DNA from: an uncultured Azospirillum sp.
Lineage (GTDB): Bacteria; Pseudomonadota; Alphaproteobacteria; RF32; CAG-239
DNA length: 6,181 bases
NCBI GenBank assembly: GCA_946184595.1
Contig: CAMHFM010000046.1
Span: forward strand, 1 to 6,181
Reading direction: 5' to 3'
Shown here: positions 1-5,486 of the stretch, in pieces
Position numbering within the stretch: the first letter of the stretch is position 1
How the letters are laid out: every line of letters begins with the position of its first letter
Made by a program: the position numbers and the translations under genes
Notes under the pieces: generated by a model
The model's input: the letters and a program-made list of their open reading frames with translations, nothing else
Database searches by the model: none
What the model was told of the DNA's origin: nothing

Positions 1-61
1 TAATAATGCTTCTTTTATTGTTTCTATTAATTCTTGTTTTTGCCGATTTATGATTGGCCAT
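1..61 (-). CDS. rpsT: 30S ribosomal protein S20, N-terminal fragment cut by the window edge
   Basis: S20 is a small basic protein of the 30S subunit that binds 16S rRNA. Only the first 20 codons are present. The minus-strand ATG at 61-59 opens the peptide MANHKSAKTRINRNNKRSII, whose MANHKSAK opening and run of Lys, Arg and Asn are the recognisable S20 N-terminus. An AGGA ribosome binding site lies at 74-71, nine bases before the ATG, which fixes the start. The ORF is still open at base 1, so the break is the window edge and not a mutation. It lies 110 bp downstream of the crotonase gene on the same strand and has its own promoter in that gap. The rpsT-echA-mutM order is a known alphaproteobacterial arrangement next to dnaA, which I infer lies just to the left. 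Confidence 0.9.
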   Translation of the reverse strand, partial: MANHKSAKTRINRNNKRSII

Positions 62-114
62 TTTTCTTATTCCTAATTTAAATAGTTAAAATTGATTTTA
101 TAATTCTGAATAGT

Positions 115-142
115 CTTATAAACTCTCTCAATGATAAGTCAA
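115..142 (-). promoter_or_regulatory. sigma70-type promoter for rpsT
   Basis: On the minus strand TTGACT (142-137, five of six consensus bases) is followed after 16 bases by TATAAG (120-115, five of six). Transcription would begin near 108 and leave a leader of about 47 bases before the rpsT ATG at 61, with its AGGA site. This lets rpsT be transcribed independently of the mutM-echA operon upstream. The match is good for a background this AT-rich, but it is a sequence prediction only. Confidence 0.6.
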
Positions 143-171
143 CAAAAATATTGCCTAAACATTAAAAAAAA

Positions 172-939
172 TTACGCTTTTGCCGCATTTGAAGGCTTTT
201 TTTGCGCATAAGACATCAATGATTGTTTAAATTCGGACGATTCTACGCTACTTAAGCTTAACAGATTCTCTAATTCTGCTTGAGGAGATTGAGCCGCCTG
301 AGAAATGATTCTTTTAGCACGAAGAACTGTATTTTGAGGTAAAGAAGCGATTCTTTGTGCTAATTTCGTATATTCTTCCGTTAAGGATTCTGAAGTAACG
401 ATACGACTAACTAATCCGGCTTTTTCCGCTTCATCGGCGAGTAAGGCGCGACCGGACAAAATCATATCCATCGCCTTTGCTTTTCCGACAGTTTTTGTTA
501 GCAAATGACAACCACCGAAACAAGGTAAAAGACCAATGCTAAGTTCCGGTAACCCAAATCGGGCTGTCTCTGTAGCTAAAACAATGTCACAGCACATAAC
601 TATTTCACAACCGATTCCCAAAGCAAATCCAGAAACAGCGGCAATTAAAGGTTTTTTAGCCGTTAAAATGGACTGAAAAGAAGTTTGCATGTTTTTAAGT
701 ATTTCTTTGGCGTTACTTAAGTTTGCTGCAATACTTTTAATATCAAGGCCCGCGGCAAAAGATTTTTCGATTCCCTTCAAGACAATAACTCGAACATGCT
801 TAGAATTATCATATTCTGCAATTTGTTCAGATAGTTCTCGAAGCATTTTTTCGTTGATGGAATTTAAATTATTCGGATTATTTAAGGTAATAATACCGAT
901 GTTTTCGCGAATTTCAGCTGCAATATATTCCGCTTTCAT
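172..939 (-). CDS. enoyl-CoA hydratase/isomerase (crotonase) family protein
   Basis: This 255-residue protein has the usual length for a single-domain crotonase, a cytoplasmic enzyme family that binds acyl-CoA and stabilises a thioester enolate in an oxyanion hole. FAAGLDI at residues 61-67 is the first CoA/oxyanion segment. GIGCE at 108-112 and LPELSIG at 130-136 each carry a glutamate (E112 and E132) aligning with the two catalytic glutamates of classical enoyl-CoA hydratase, so hydratase chemistry is plausible. AEKAGLVSRIV at 171-181 is the typical downstream family motif. The ATG at 939-937 has a strong AAAGGAG site six bases upstream that overlaps the stop of the preceding gene, so translation is likely coupled. 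No other fatty-acid oxidation gene is in view, and the substrate cannot be told. Copies at this locus beside mutM and rpsT are usually annotated only as enoyl-CoA hydratase. I see no convincing hairpin terminator after the stop, only a run of T. Confidence 0.93.
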   Translation of the reverse strand: MKAEYIAAEIRENIGIITLNNPNNLNSINEKMLRELSEQIAEYDNSKHVRVIVLKGIEKSFAAGLDIKSIAANLSNAKEILKNMQTSFQSILTAKKPLIAAVSGFALGIGCEIVMCCDIVLATETARFGLPELSIGLLPCFGGCHLLTKTVGKAKAMDMILSGRALLADEAEKAGLVSRIVTSESLTEEYTKLAQRIASLPQNTVLRAKRIISQAAQSPQAELENLLSLSSVESSEFKQSLMSYAQKKPSNAAKA

Positions 940-949
940 TTTGGCTCCT

Positions 950-1318
950 TTAAATTCGATTCTTTATAGTAACACGAAGTTTTAACGGTTTACTGGATTC
1001 TTTGTGAATACTTAAGGATTCGCTGTCACGATAAAAAACAACAGTACCATCGGTTGTTCCTTGATAAGTCCAGCCTAATTGAGGTAAAGATTCTTTATAA
1101 AAAGTCTCAACTTTCTTAAAACCTACTTTGGAAGAAATAAGATACGCCTCGACAAATCTCGATTCTTCATTTCCAAAAGAAACAGTTTTTTCTACCTTTT
1201 GAATTAATCCTTTCATTAACGGAATATCTTCCATTCCATCAATAAAAGCAGCTTCCTTTGCCATAGCAAGAGAAGAGCATAAACAGAACAATAAAATAAA
1301 TAAATAAAACCGTTTCAT
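950..1318 (-). CDS. small exported protein of unknown function
   Basis: I cannot assign this 122-residue protein to a named family. It starts with a clear secretory signal: MKR, a hydrophobic core at about residues 4-17, and a signal peptidase I site after A20 (AMA|KE). That leaves about 102 residues in the periplasm. Two cysteines (C12, C14) sit inside the signal but not in a lipobox followed by +2 sorting residues, so a lipoprotein is less likely. The mature part has FIDGMEDIPLMKGL at 25-38 and then segments of mixed polarity such as VETFYKESLPQLGW, suggesting a compact alpha/beta domain. The ATG at 1318 lies 4 bp after the mutM stop, and its AAAGG site overlaps that stop, so it is the second gene of the mutM operon. 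The crotonase gene follows after 10 bp. Its place between a DNA repair gene and a crotonase gives no functional clue. Confidence 0.8.
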   Translation of the reverse strand: MKRFYLFILLFCLCSSLAMAKEAAFIDGMEDIPLMKGLIQKVEKTVSFGNEESRFVEAYLISSKVGFKKVETFYKESLPQLGWTYQGTTDGTVVFYRDSESLSIHKESSKPLKLRVTIKNRI

Positions 1319-1322
1319 TTTA

Positions 1323-2159
1323 TTACCTTTGTTTTGTTGCGCAAAAATAAGTCGATCTGCCAGCTTGGGTAATTTTTTGGATTCCCCCTGTTTCTTTCAA
1401 TCGACAGGTACATATAGGACAAGGTAAACCTGTTTTATTATAAACACAATGCTGGTTTTGAAAATATCCCAGACTACCATCAGGTTTTTGATAATCTCGT
1501 AAAGTGGATCCTCCAGCAAGAATGGCTTTATTTAAGGTCTCACGCACTTTTTCGACAATAACAATACATTCTTTATCTGTAAGCGAAGATGCTACCCGTG
1601 TCGGCAAAATCCTTGCAAGAAATAACGATTCCGAAGCATAAATATTACCGATTCCACAAATAATATGTTGATCAAGTAAAGCTTGTTTAATTGAAGTTTG
1701 TTTTTTAGAGAGCTTTTGTTTTAGCCATTTTCCGGTTAGTTTTTTATCAAAAGGATCGATTCCTACATTCTTAAACAAAGGATGATTATGAAGTTTATCT
1801 GAGGAAACATATAAACATAATCCGAAACGTCTGGCATCATTGTAAACCATATAACCCTCGCTTGTTTTAAAAACAAGATGGTCATGTTTTTGTAAAGTAC
1901 CAAGGGAGGGAGATAATCGGATTCGCCCGCTCATGCCGAGATGAATGACGATGGATAAATTATCTTCAAGGTGAAGAAGGATATATTTTGCTATTCGCTG
2001 ATAACCGATAATCTTTTTATTTTTTATTGCTTTTGCAAAATCAGAAGGAACTTTTTGTCTTAAATTCGGATTTCTGACGACAACATCTAAAATTTGCGCA
2101 TTCTTAAGTTGTTTTTGAATGGCGGTTTTAATGGTTTCAACTTCAGGTAACTCAGGCAT
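1323..2159 (-). CDS. mutM: formamidopyrimidine-DNA glycosylase (Fpg/MutM)
   Basis: Fpg removes 8-oxoguanine and formamidopyrimidines from DNA and then nicks the abasic site by beta,delta-elimination. At 278 residues the length is normal. The N-terminus MPELPEVE supplies the catalytic P2 (Schiff base) and E3. K58 in RIAKYILL is the conserved catalytic-domain lysine. M76 (HLGMSGR), R110 and F112 (DARRFG) match the residues that fill the gap left by the flipped base. IKQALLDQ at 157-164 and GIGNIYASE at 169-177 form the helix-two-turn-helix segment with N172, and GGSTLRDY lies at 216-223. The C-terminal zinc finger has C247, C250 (or C252) and C273, but the fourth ligand position is K276 (CATK in place of CxxC). 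R268, the phosphate-contacting arginine of the finger, is kept. An AGGA site lies five bases before the ATG. It is the first gene of a minus-strand operon continuing into the exported protein and echA. Confidence 0.96.
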   Translation of the reverse strand: MPELPEVETIKTAIQKQLKNAQILDVVVRNPNLRQKVPSDFAKAIKNKKIIGYQRIAKYILLHLEDNLSIVIHLGMSGRIRLSPSLGTLQKHDHLVFKTSEGYMVYNDARRFGLCLYVSSDKLHNHPLFKNVGIDPFDKKLTGKWLKQKLSKKQTSIKQALLDQHIICGIGNIYASESLFLARILPTRVASSLTDKECIVIVEKVRETLNKAILAGGSTLRDYQKPDGSLGYFQNQHCVYNKTGLPCPICTCRLKETGGIQKITQAGRSTYFCATKQR

Positions 2160-2197
2160 ATCAATCCTTTTGCAAACAACAAAATTTTAATAAAGTA

Positions 2198-2225
2198 ATT
2201 ATAAAAAAGGACGAATTATTTTCAA
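2198..2225 (-). promoter_or_regulatory. sigma70-type promoter for the mutM operon
   Basis: On the minus strand TTGAAA (2225-2220) and a perfect TATAAT (2203-2198) are separated by 16 bases. The start point would be near 2191, leaving a leader of about 32 bases that contains the AGGA site at 2168-2165 just before mutM. This is the only good promoter seen upstream of mutM, the 122-residue gene and echA, which supports reading the three as one transcript. Confidence 0.6.
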
Positions 2226-2229
2226 TTAT

Positions 2230-2257
2230 TTTATACAACTTTTCTTGATATTATAAT
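2230..2257 (+). promoter_or_regulatory. sigma70-type promoter for the J-domain gene
   Basis: A perfect TATAAT lies at 2252-2257, with TTTATA (four of six -35 bases) at 2230-2235 and a 16-base spacer. Transcription would start near 2264, about 45 bases before the ATG at 2309. The -35 elements of this promoter and of the divergent mutM promoter are only four bases apart, so polymerases at the two sites could interfere with each other. The weaker TTGATA at 2245-2250 has no good -10 partner. Confidence 0.5.
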
Positions 2258-2265
2258 GGGAATGC

Positions 2266-2282
2266 ATTACTAATACAGTAAT
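2266..2282. promoter_or_regulatory. inverted repeat in the leader of the J-domain gene
   Basis: ATTACT (2266-2271) and AGTAAT (2277-2282) are perfect 6-bp inverted arms around AATAC. The element begins just downstream of the predicted start point near 2264. It could be an operator, or a weak RNA hairpin close to the AAGAGG at 2285-2290. It is not followed by a T run, so it is not a terminator. In such AT-rich DNA a repeat of this size can arise by chance. Confidence 0.3.
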
Positions 2283-2308
2283 TTAAGAGGTAATAGTTTG
2301 ATCAGATT

Positions 2309-2854
2309 ATGAAAAAGAAACAAAGAACGAGAAAATATTTCGCTCCGCAAACGGAAGACACAGAACGCCAATGTGATCATGAGGGATGCACTAAAGCAGG
2401 AATTTATCGCGCGCCGAAAGATAAAAGCCTAAAAGATTATTATTGGTTTTGCCTAGAGCATGTTCAAGAATATAATGCTAAATGGAATTATGCAGATGCT
2501 CAAGAAAGTGAGGATATGAAACGTGAACGAGCCAGAATGCACTTTAACGGCGGTCGTTCAAAAATAAAATATAGTTACGGATATAAATTTAAGGATGCTT
2601 TCGGTTTCTTTAGTGAATATGCAGAAGAATTTACTTCGGCAGCGCCTGACGCTTTTTTTACAACAGAAGAAAAGCGTTGGATAAAAATTATGGAGCTGGA
2701 GTATGATGAACTAAGCGTTGAAAATTTAAAAAAGCAATATAAAAAATTGGTAAAAAAATATCATCCCGACTTACATCAGGATGATAAGGAAGCAGAAGAA
2801 AAATTTAAACAACTTACAAATGCCTATAGCGCTTTATTGGCTAAACTTTCATAG
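2309..2854 (+). CDS. J-domain (DnaJ-like) protein with N-terminal Cys3His zinc site
   Basis: J domains stimulate the ATPase of DnaK/Hsp70 partners, so this is probably a DnaK co-chaperone or adaptor in the cytoplasm. The J domain lies at the C-terminus, about residues 127-181. It includes basic helix II (VENLKKQYKKLVKKY), the invariant HPD loop at 152-154, and helix III (EEKFKQLTNAYSALL). There is no Gly/Phe-rich region and no CxxCxGxG repeats, so it is not DnaJ itself. The N-terminal part holds C22, C27, C48 and H51 (C-x4-C-x20-C-x2-H) in the context RQCDHEGC...WFCLEH, a likely zinc site of a layout I know from short alphaproteobacterial J-domain proteins. The ATG at 2309 is the only good in-frame start, since a TAG lies at 2294-2296. 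Its ribosome site AAGAGG (2285-2290) is 18 bases away, which is too far for efficient direct initiation. The gene converges on and overlaps the next one by 14 bp. Its DnaK partner and client are unknown. Confidence 0.9.
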   Translation: MKKKQRTRKYFAPQTEDTERQCDHEGCTKAGIYRAPKDKSLKDYYWFCLEHVQEYNAKWNYADAQESEDMKRERARMHFNGGRSKIKYSYGYKFKDAFGFFSEYAEEFTSAAPDAFFTTEEKRWIKIMELEYDELSVENLKKQYKKLVKKYHPDLHQDDKEAEEKFKQLTNAYSALLAKLS

Positions 2855-2856
2855 CC
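2839..2856. other. small hairpin spanning both stop codons of overlapping convergent genes
   Basis: GGCTA (2839-2843) and TAGCC (2852-2856) form a perfect 5-bp inverted repeat with an 8-base loop. The arms contain the minus-strand stop (CTA at 2841-2843) and the plus-strand stop (TAG at 2852-2854). No T tract follows on either strand, so at best this is a weak bidirectional transcription end signal. I see no better terminator for either gene. Confidence 0.25.
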
Positions 2857-3683
2857 GTTTGCTCTTGTCTTCTCTGAATTAATTTTTTGAAACTGACCTT
2901 TTGCGGATGCTGTATTTTTTTTTCTCTTTTTTTATCTGCGGTCTTACTAGGGTTTCTTCCTGTTTTTTTAAGTAACAATTGAGCAACTTTTTTATCATCA
3001 TATTTTTTATCGGTAATATGAATGACCTCATTTATTTTCATTCCCTGAACAGCAGAAATTCCACCGATTTTTTGTAATCTCTTTATTCCGCTCATTAGTT
3101 TTTTAATCTTTTGCGGATCAAGTTTTTTCCCGATATCAATATCCGGTGTAATATAATGCTCAACAGCGGTCCTAAAGGTGTCTTTTCCCCATCCGTTATG
3201 TTGCATGTTTTCTGCAACAGTGCGTGGAGAAAGCTTAGGTAAACCGGCTTTTTTTGCAAAAGCATTTGCATCAGCCAAAGCCTGAAGCTTCGCAATATCT
3301 TTTTGTAATTTTAAATTTTGCTGCGTTTGCTGATGTTGCATTAAAATCTCTTTTTCTGCATCGCTTAAGGATTCAAACAGCTGATTTTCCATGAAAGCAT
3401 TTTCTAGCAAAAGAGAAGAAAGAGGATCTGAAACAAAAGAGTCTTCATCTTCCTCTTCGTCATCATCGATGGTTTGCTTTATTTGCTTGCGCATTTTCTT
3501 TAAATGACGGTCAAAATCAACAGTTTTTTGTGCTGTTAAAGGAACAGCATTGGTAATATTATCTTTTCTTTTAAAATCAGAGAAAGACGCTTGATTTGCA
3601 TCAATACGGCGAGACAAACGTTCTTTTTTATCAAAACTTTTTTTCTTCCATTCGAAATTAGAATTTAAAGTATCATCGCTCAT
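2841..3683 (-). CDS. highly charged cytoplasmic protein of unknown function (280 aa)
   Basis: I do not recognise this family. There is no signal peptide or membrane segment. The protein has a charged N-terminal third (K/R-rich to about residue 70), an unbroken acidic patch DDDEEEDED at 73-81, a likely helical or coiled-coil stretch at about 105-140 (AEKEILMQHQQTQQNLKLQK), and a more ordered section at about 145-235 containing LSPRTVAENMQHNGWGKDTF. A very basic tail follows, from about 239 to the end. Acidic patch plus basic tail suggests binding to nucleic acid or a partner protein, but that is inference. I start it at the ATG 3683-3681, with GGAG seven bases upstream. The longer reading from 3740 would begin with TTG and has no good ribosome site. 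It lies 63 bp after the broken PAS gene on the same strand and overlaps the J-domain gene tail-to-tail. No kinase-like motif is present, so it is not the lost kinase half of the PAS gene. Confidence 0.72.
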   Translation of the reverse strand: MSDDTLNSNFEWKKKSFDKKERLSRRIDANQASFSDFKRKDNITNAVPLTAQKTVDFDRHLKKMRKQIKQTIDDDEEEDEDSFVSDPLSSLLLENAFMENQLFESLSDAEKEILMQHQQTQQNLKLQKDIAKLQALADANAFAKKAGLPKLSPRTVAENMQHNGWGKDTFRTAVEHYITPDIDIGKKLDPQKIKKLMSGIKRLQKIGGISAVQGMKINEVIHITDKKYDDKKVAQLLLKKTGRNPSKTADKKREKKIQHPQKVSFKKLIQRRQEQTAMKV

Positions 3684-3704
3684 TGCAAATCTCCAAATAC
3701 CTCC

Positions 3705-3740
3705 ATTATATAGAGTATGCTTTTTTAGATATGATGTCAA
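3705..3740 (-). promoter_or_regulatory. possible promoter for the 280-residue protein
   Basis: On the minus strand a perfect TTGACA (3740-3735) and a perfect TATAAT (3710-3705) both occur, but they are 24 bases apart, too far for one standard promoter. TTGACA could pair with CATACT after 15 bases or TACTCT after 17, both weaker, and TATAAT has no good -35 at normal distance. Initiation from the TATAAT would leave a leader of about 14 bases that still contains the GGAG site. A promoter here would let the downstream gene be expressed although the PAS gene before it is broken. Confidence 0.35.
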
Positions 3741-3746
3741 CGAAGA

Positions 3747-5398
3747 TTAGTTATTCAGAATTTTGCTCGTTACCATAATTGAATCATCTGATAACAAAGA
3801 AGATAAAATTTCTATTTGCACACCATCGTTTCTAATTAATCTAAAGGTTTTTGTATTAGCGTTCATCAGGTGTGCAATAATATCCTCCTTAAATTCATTC
3901 CAGTTATCGACATTACTAAAGAAAGACCGCTGTTCTTCCAATATCTCGGAAAGACTGGGTTCTTTTTGTAAAAAAAGCTCCTCTAACTTCCAGAGGCTGA
4001 GATAAGCTTGATTATAAGCTTTTAAACGACCGTTAGAACCAAAGATAATAACGGCATCAAACAAATTATTAAGGATTTCTTCTTGCACTTGTAACAAAGC
4101 GTTATAAGCCCTTCGGGTAGCCAATCGGTCAGAAACATCCTCAAAAGCAAAAATAACACCACCCATCGGATGCAGCGAGCGAACACGACGAATAGTGTTT
4201 CCGTTAGGAAGGTGAAGCATATCTTCTTTAGGTTCTAATATTTCAGAAAAAGCTTTAATTTCGTCATTTTTATAGGAGCGAAAATCAGGAACTTCCGGTA
4301 ATAATCTTTTTTCTCTTACGTTTTCCAGAAAAGAAGTATAAGAAGGAGCGGTATCAAGCCAATTAACATCCTGTTGCCATAAATGAGCAAAAGCTTGGTT
4401 ATAAAATGAAAGTTTTTTAGCATTATCAAAAACAGCAAAGGCTGTTCCCAATGTTCCTAAAATTTCTAAATGAGCATTATGGTGCTGTTTAAGATTACGT
4501 TTGAGCGTATCAAGTTCGGTAATATCAATTAACGCTCCGACTGTCCATATTTTATCAAGGTATCCTTCAAGATGAAAAGGAGATTCCCAAACTTCAAAAG
4601 AGCAATGCTGTCCTTTTTTTATTAGATTAACATCTTGTTTTTGAATACGATTTAAAGACTGAGCTTGTTCAGCAAGAGCTTTTGAAATACTTGTGTTGTT
4701 TAATCCGGTAATTTCGATTTGATGTGTAATAATATCATATTTGTTAGCCCCTTTAACAAAATCCAGATATTTCTTGTTAACCAAAACCAAATTTAAGACG
4801 TCATCACGCAACCAGGAAGGATAAGGAAGATTATCAATGATATCTTCAAGTTGTTGACTATGTAAAAACGCTGCTTTTTTTTCATTTTCCAGAGCTGTGA
4901 TTTGATTAACTTCTTCACTAACATCACGGAACCAGATCATATCACAATATAAATTTCCATCACTGGCGTTGATACGTGTGCCGGTCAAATTAAGGCGTCT
5001 ATTACTGTTTTTAAGGTTAAAATCTTCTTCAAAAGAAACCCCGTCTTCTTGTAAAAGAGAAACATATTTAGATATTTTTTTTGCATCTTCTTTATAAAAG
5101 CATTTAAGAATATCTTCAAAAGTAGATGAAGTACCTTGCTGTAAATCTAAAATAACAGCCAGTCTTCGAGAACAGCGCTCTTTAACGAAATTTTGCGGAT
5201 CATTGACTTTTTCATCAGGGTAAATAAAGGCAAAATAACCATCCTTTGAAGCATACAGTGTTTCTGCATAACGCTCAATTTAAGAATTTTAATTTGTGAG
5301 AAGAATAAAAAACCGAGCAAAAGCAAAAAGACAACCAGCAGGATATACCATAACTCCGGCGCCGCATAAAACATATCCAGCATCAGTTCTTTATTCAT
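3747..5398 (-). pseudogene. membrane-anchored multi-PAS protein resembling the sensor half of a DivL-like kinase; frameshifted and without kinase core
   Basis: The ATG at 5398 opens an N-terminus with a membrane helix at residues 16-33 (LWYILLVVFLLLLGFLFF). After K40 (codon 5281-5279) that frame loses all similarity and stops at 5149-5147. The adjacent frame is open without a break from I at 5279 to TAA at 3749-3747 and continues the protein as IERYAETLYASKDGYF. One extra base at 5279-5281 would join the two into 550 residues. Four PAS-like units follow, at about 44-160, 184-297, 310-429 and 442-550. The last two have the paired PAS_7 look (GTAFAVFDNAKKLSFYNQAF; DAVIIFGSNGRLKAYNQAYL). In alphaproteobacterial relatives such as DivL these lead into DHp and ATPase domains, but here the protein ends at MVTSKILNN with no phosphoacceptor helix and no N, G1 or G2 boxes. 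The 413-codon ORF starting with TTG at 4988 is only an inner part. It is divergent from tsaB. A sequencing error could explain the frameshift but not the missing kinase. Confidence 0.75.
5274..5284 (-). other. frameshift site in the PAS gene
   Basis: The minus strand reads CTTAAATTGAG. In the frame from the ATG at 5398 it is CTT AAA TTG AG, while the PAS-coding frame resumes at ATT (5279-5277), one base back. Adding a single A to the three-A run gives CTT AAA ATT GAG and restores the reading. The site is not a standard slippery heptamer for -1 recoding, because the pairs CTT and AAA would have to slip to TCT and TAA. A real deletion or a read error is therefore more likely than programmed frameshifting. 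Confidence 0.7.
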
Positions 5399-5416
5399 TT
5401 TTTTACCATAAAATTA

Positions 5417-5445
5417 TTGTTTATTCTTAAAAAATATACTATAAA
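5417..5445 (+). promoter_or_regulatory. possible promoter for tsaB
   Basis: TTGTTT (5417-5422) and TATAAA (5440-5445) are 17 bases apart, with TATACT overlapping the latter at 5435-5440. The start would be near 5452, about 35 bases before the tsaB ATG. The -35 match is weak (three of six) in very AT-rich DNA, so this is tentative. I found no comparably clear promoter on the minus strand for the PAS gene in the same 88-bp gap. Confidence 0.35.
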
Positions 5446-5486
5446 ACACAAGAAGCAAACCTAAAAAATAAAAAAGTGAACAAAAT

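Noticed and set aside
87..100. Inverted repeat TAAAAT-TG-ATTTTA in the rpsT leader
   Set aside because: It contains only A and T in its arms, has a two-base centre, and is expected by chance in this AT-rich gap.
689..985. 98-codon plus-strand ORF
   Set aside because: It lies opposite the well-supported crotonase gene and shows no recognisable domain, so it is a shadow.
2231..2239. Possible DnaA box (TTATACAAC)
   Set aside because: Two of the last bases differ from TTATNCACA and there is no cluster of similar sites.
3095..3295. 66-codon minus-strand ORF in another frame
   Set aside because: It lies wholly inside the 280-residue gene and has no ribosome site or domain.
3684..3740. N-terminal extension of the 280-residue protein to 3740
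   Set aside because: It would begin with TTG, lacks a good ribosome site, and covers the promoter-like bases. The ATG at 3683 has GGAG at proper spacing.
3763..4005. 80-codon plus-strand ORF
   Set aside because: It lies opposite the last PAS domain, whose protein sequence is clearly meaningful.
3747..4988. Complete 413-residue PAS protein starting at 4988
   Set aside because: The start codon is TTG (4988-4986), it has no ribosome site, and the frame is open for a further 97 codons upstream with PAS-like sequence, so it is an internal part of a longer gene.
5147..5398. Separate 83-residue membrane protein
   Set aside because: Only the first 40 residues make sense. After that the adjacent frame carries the PAS coding sequence, so this is the 5' end of the frameshifted gene.
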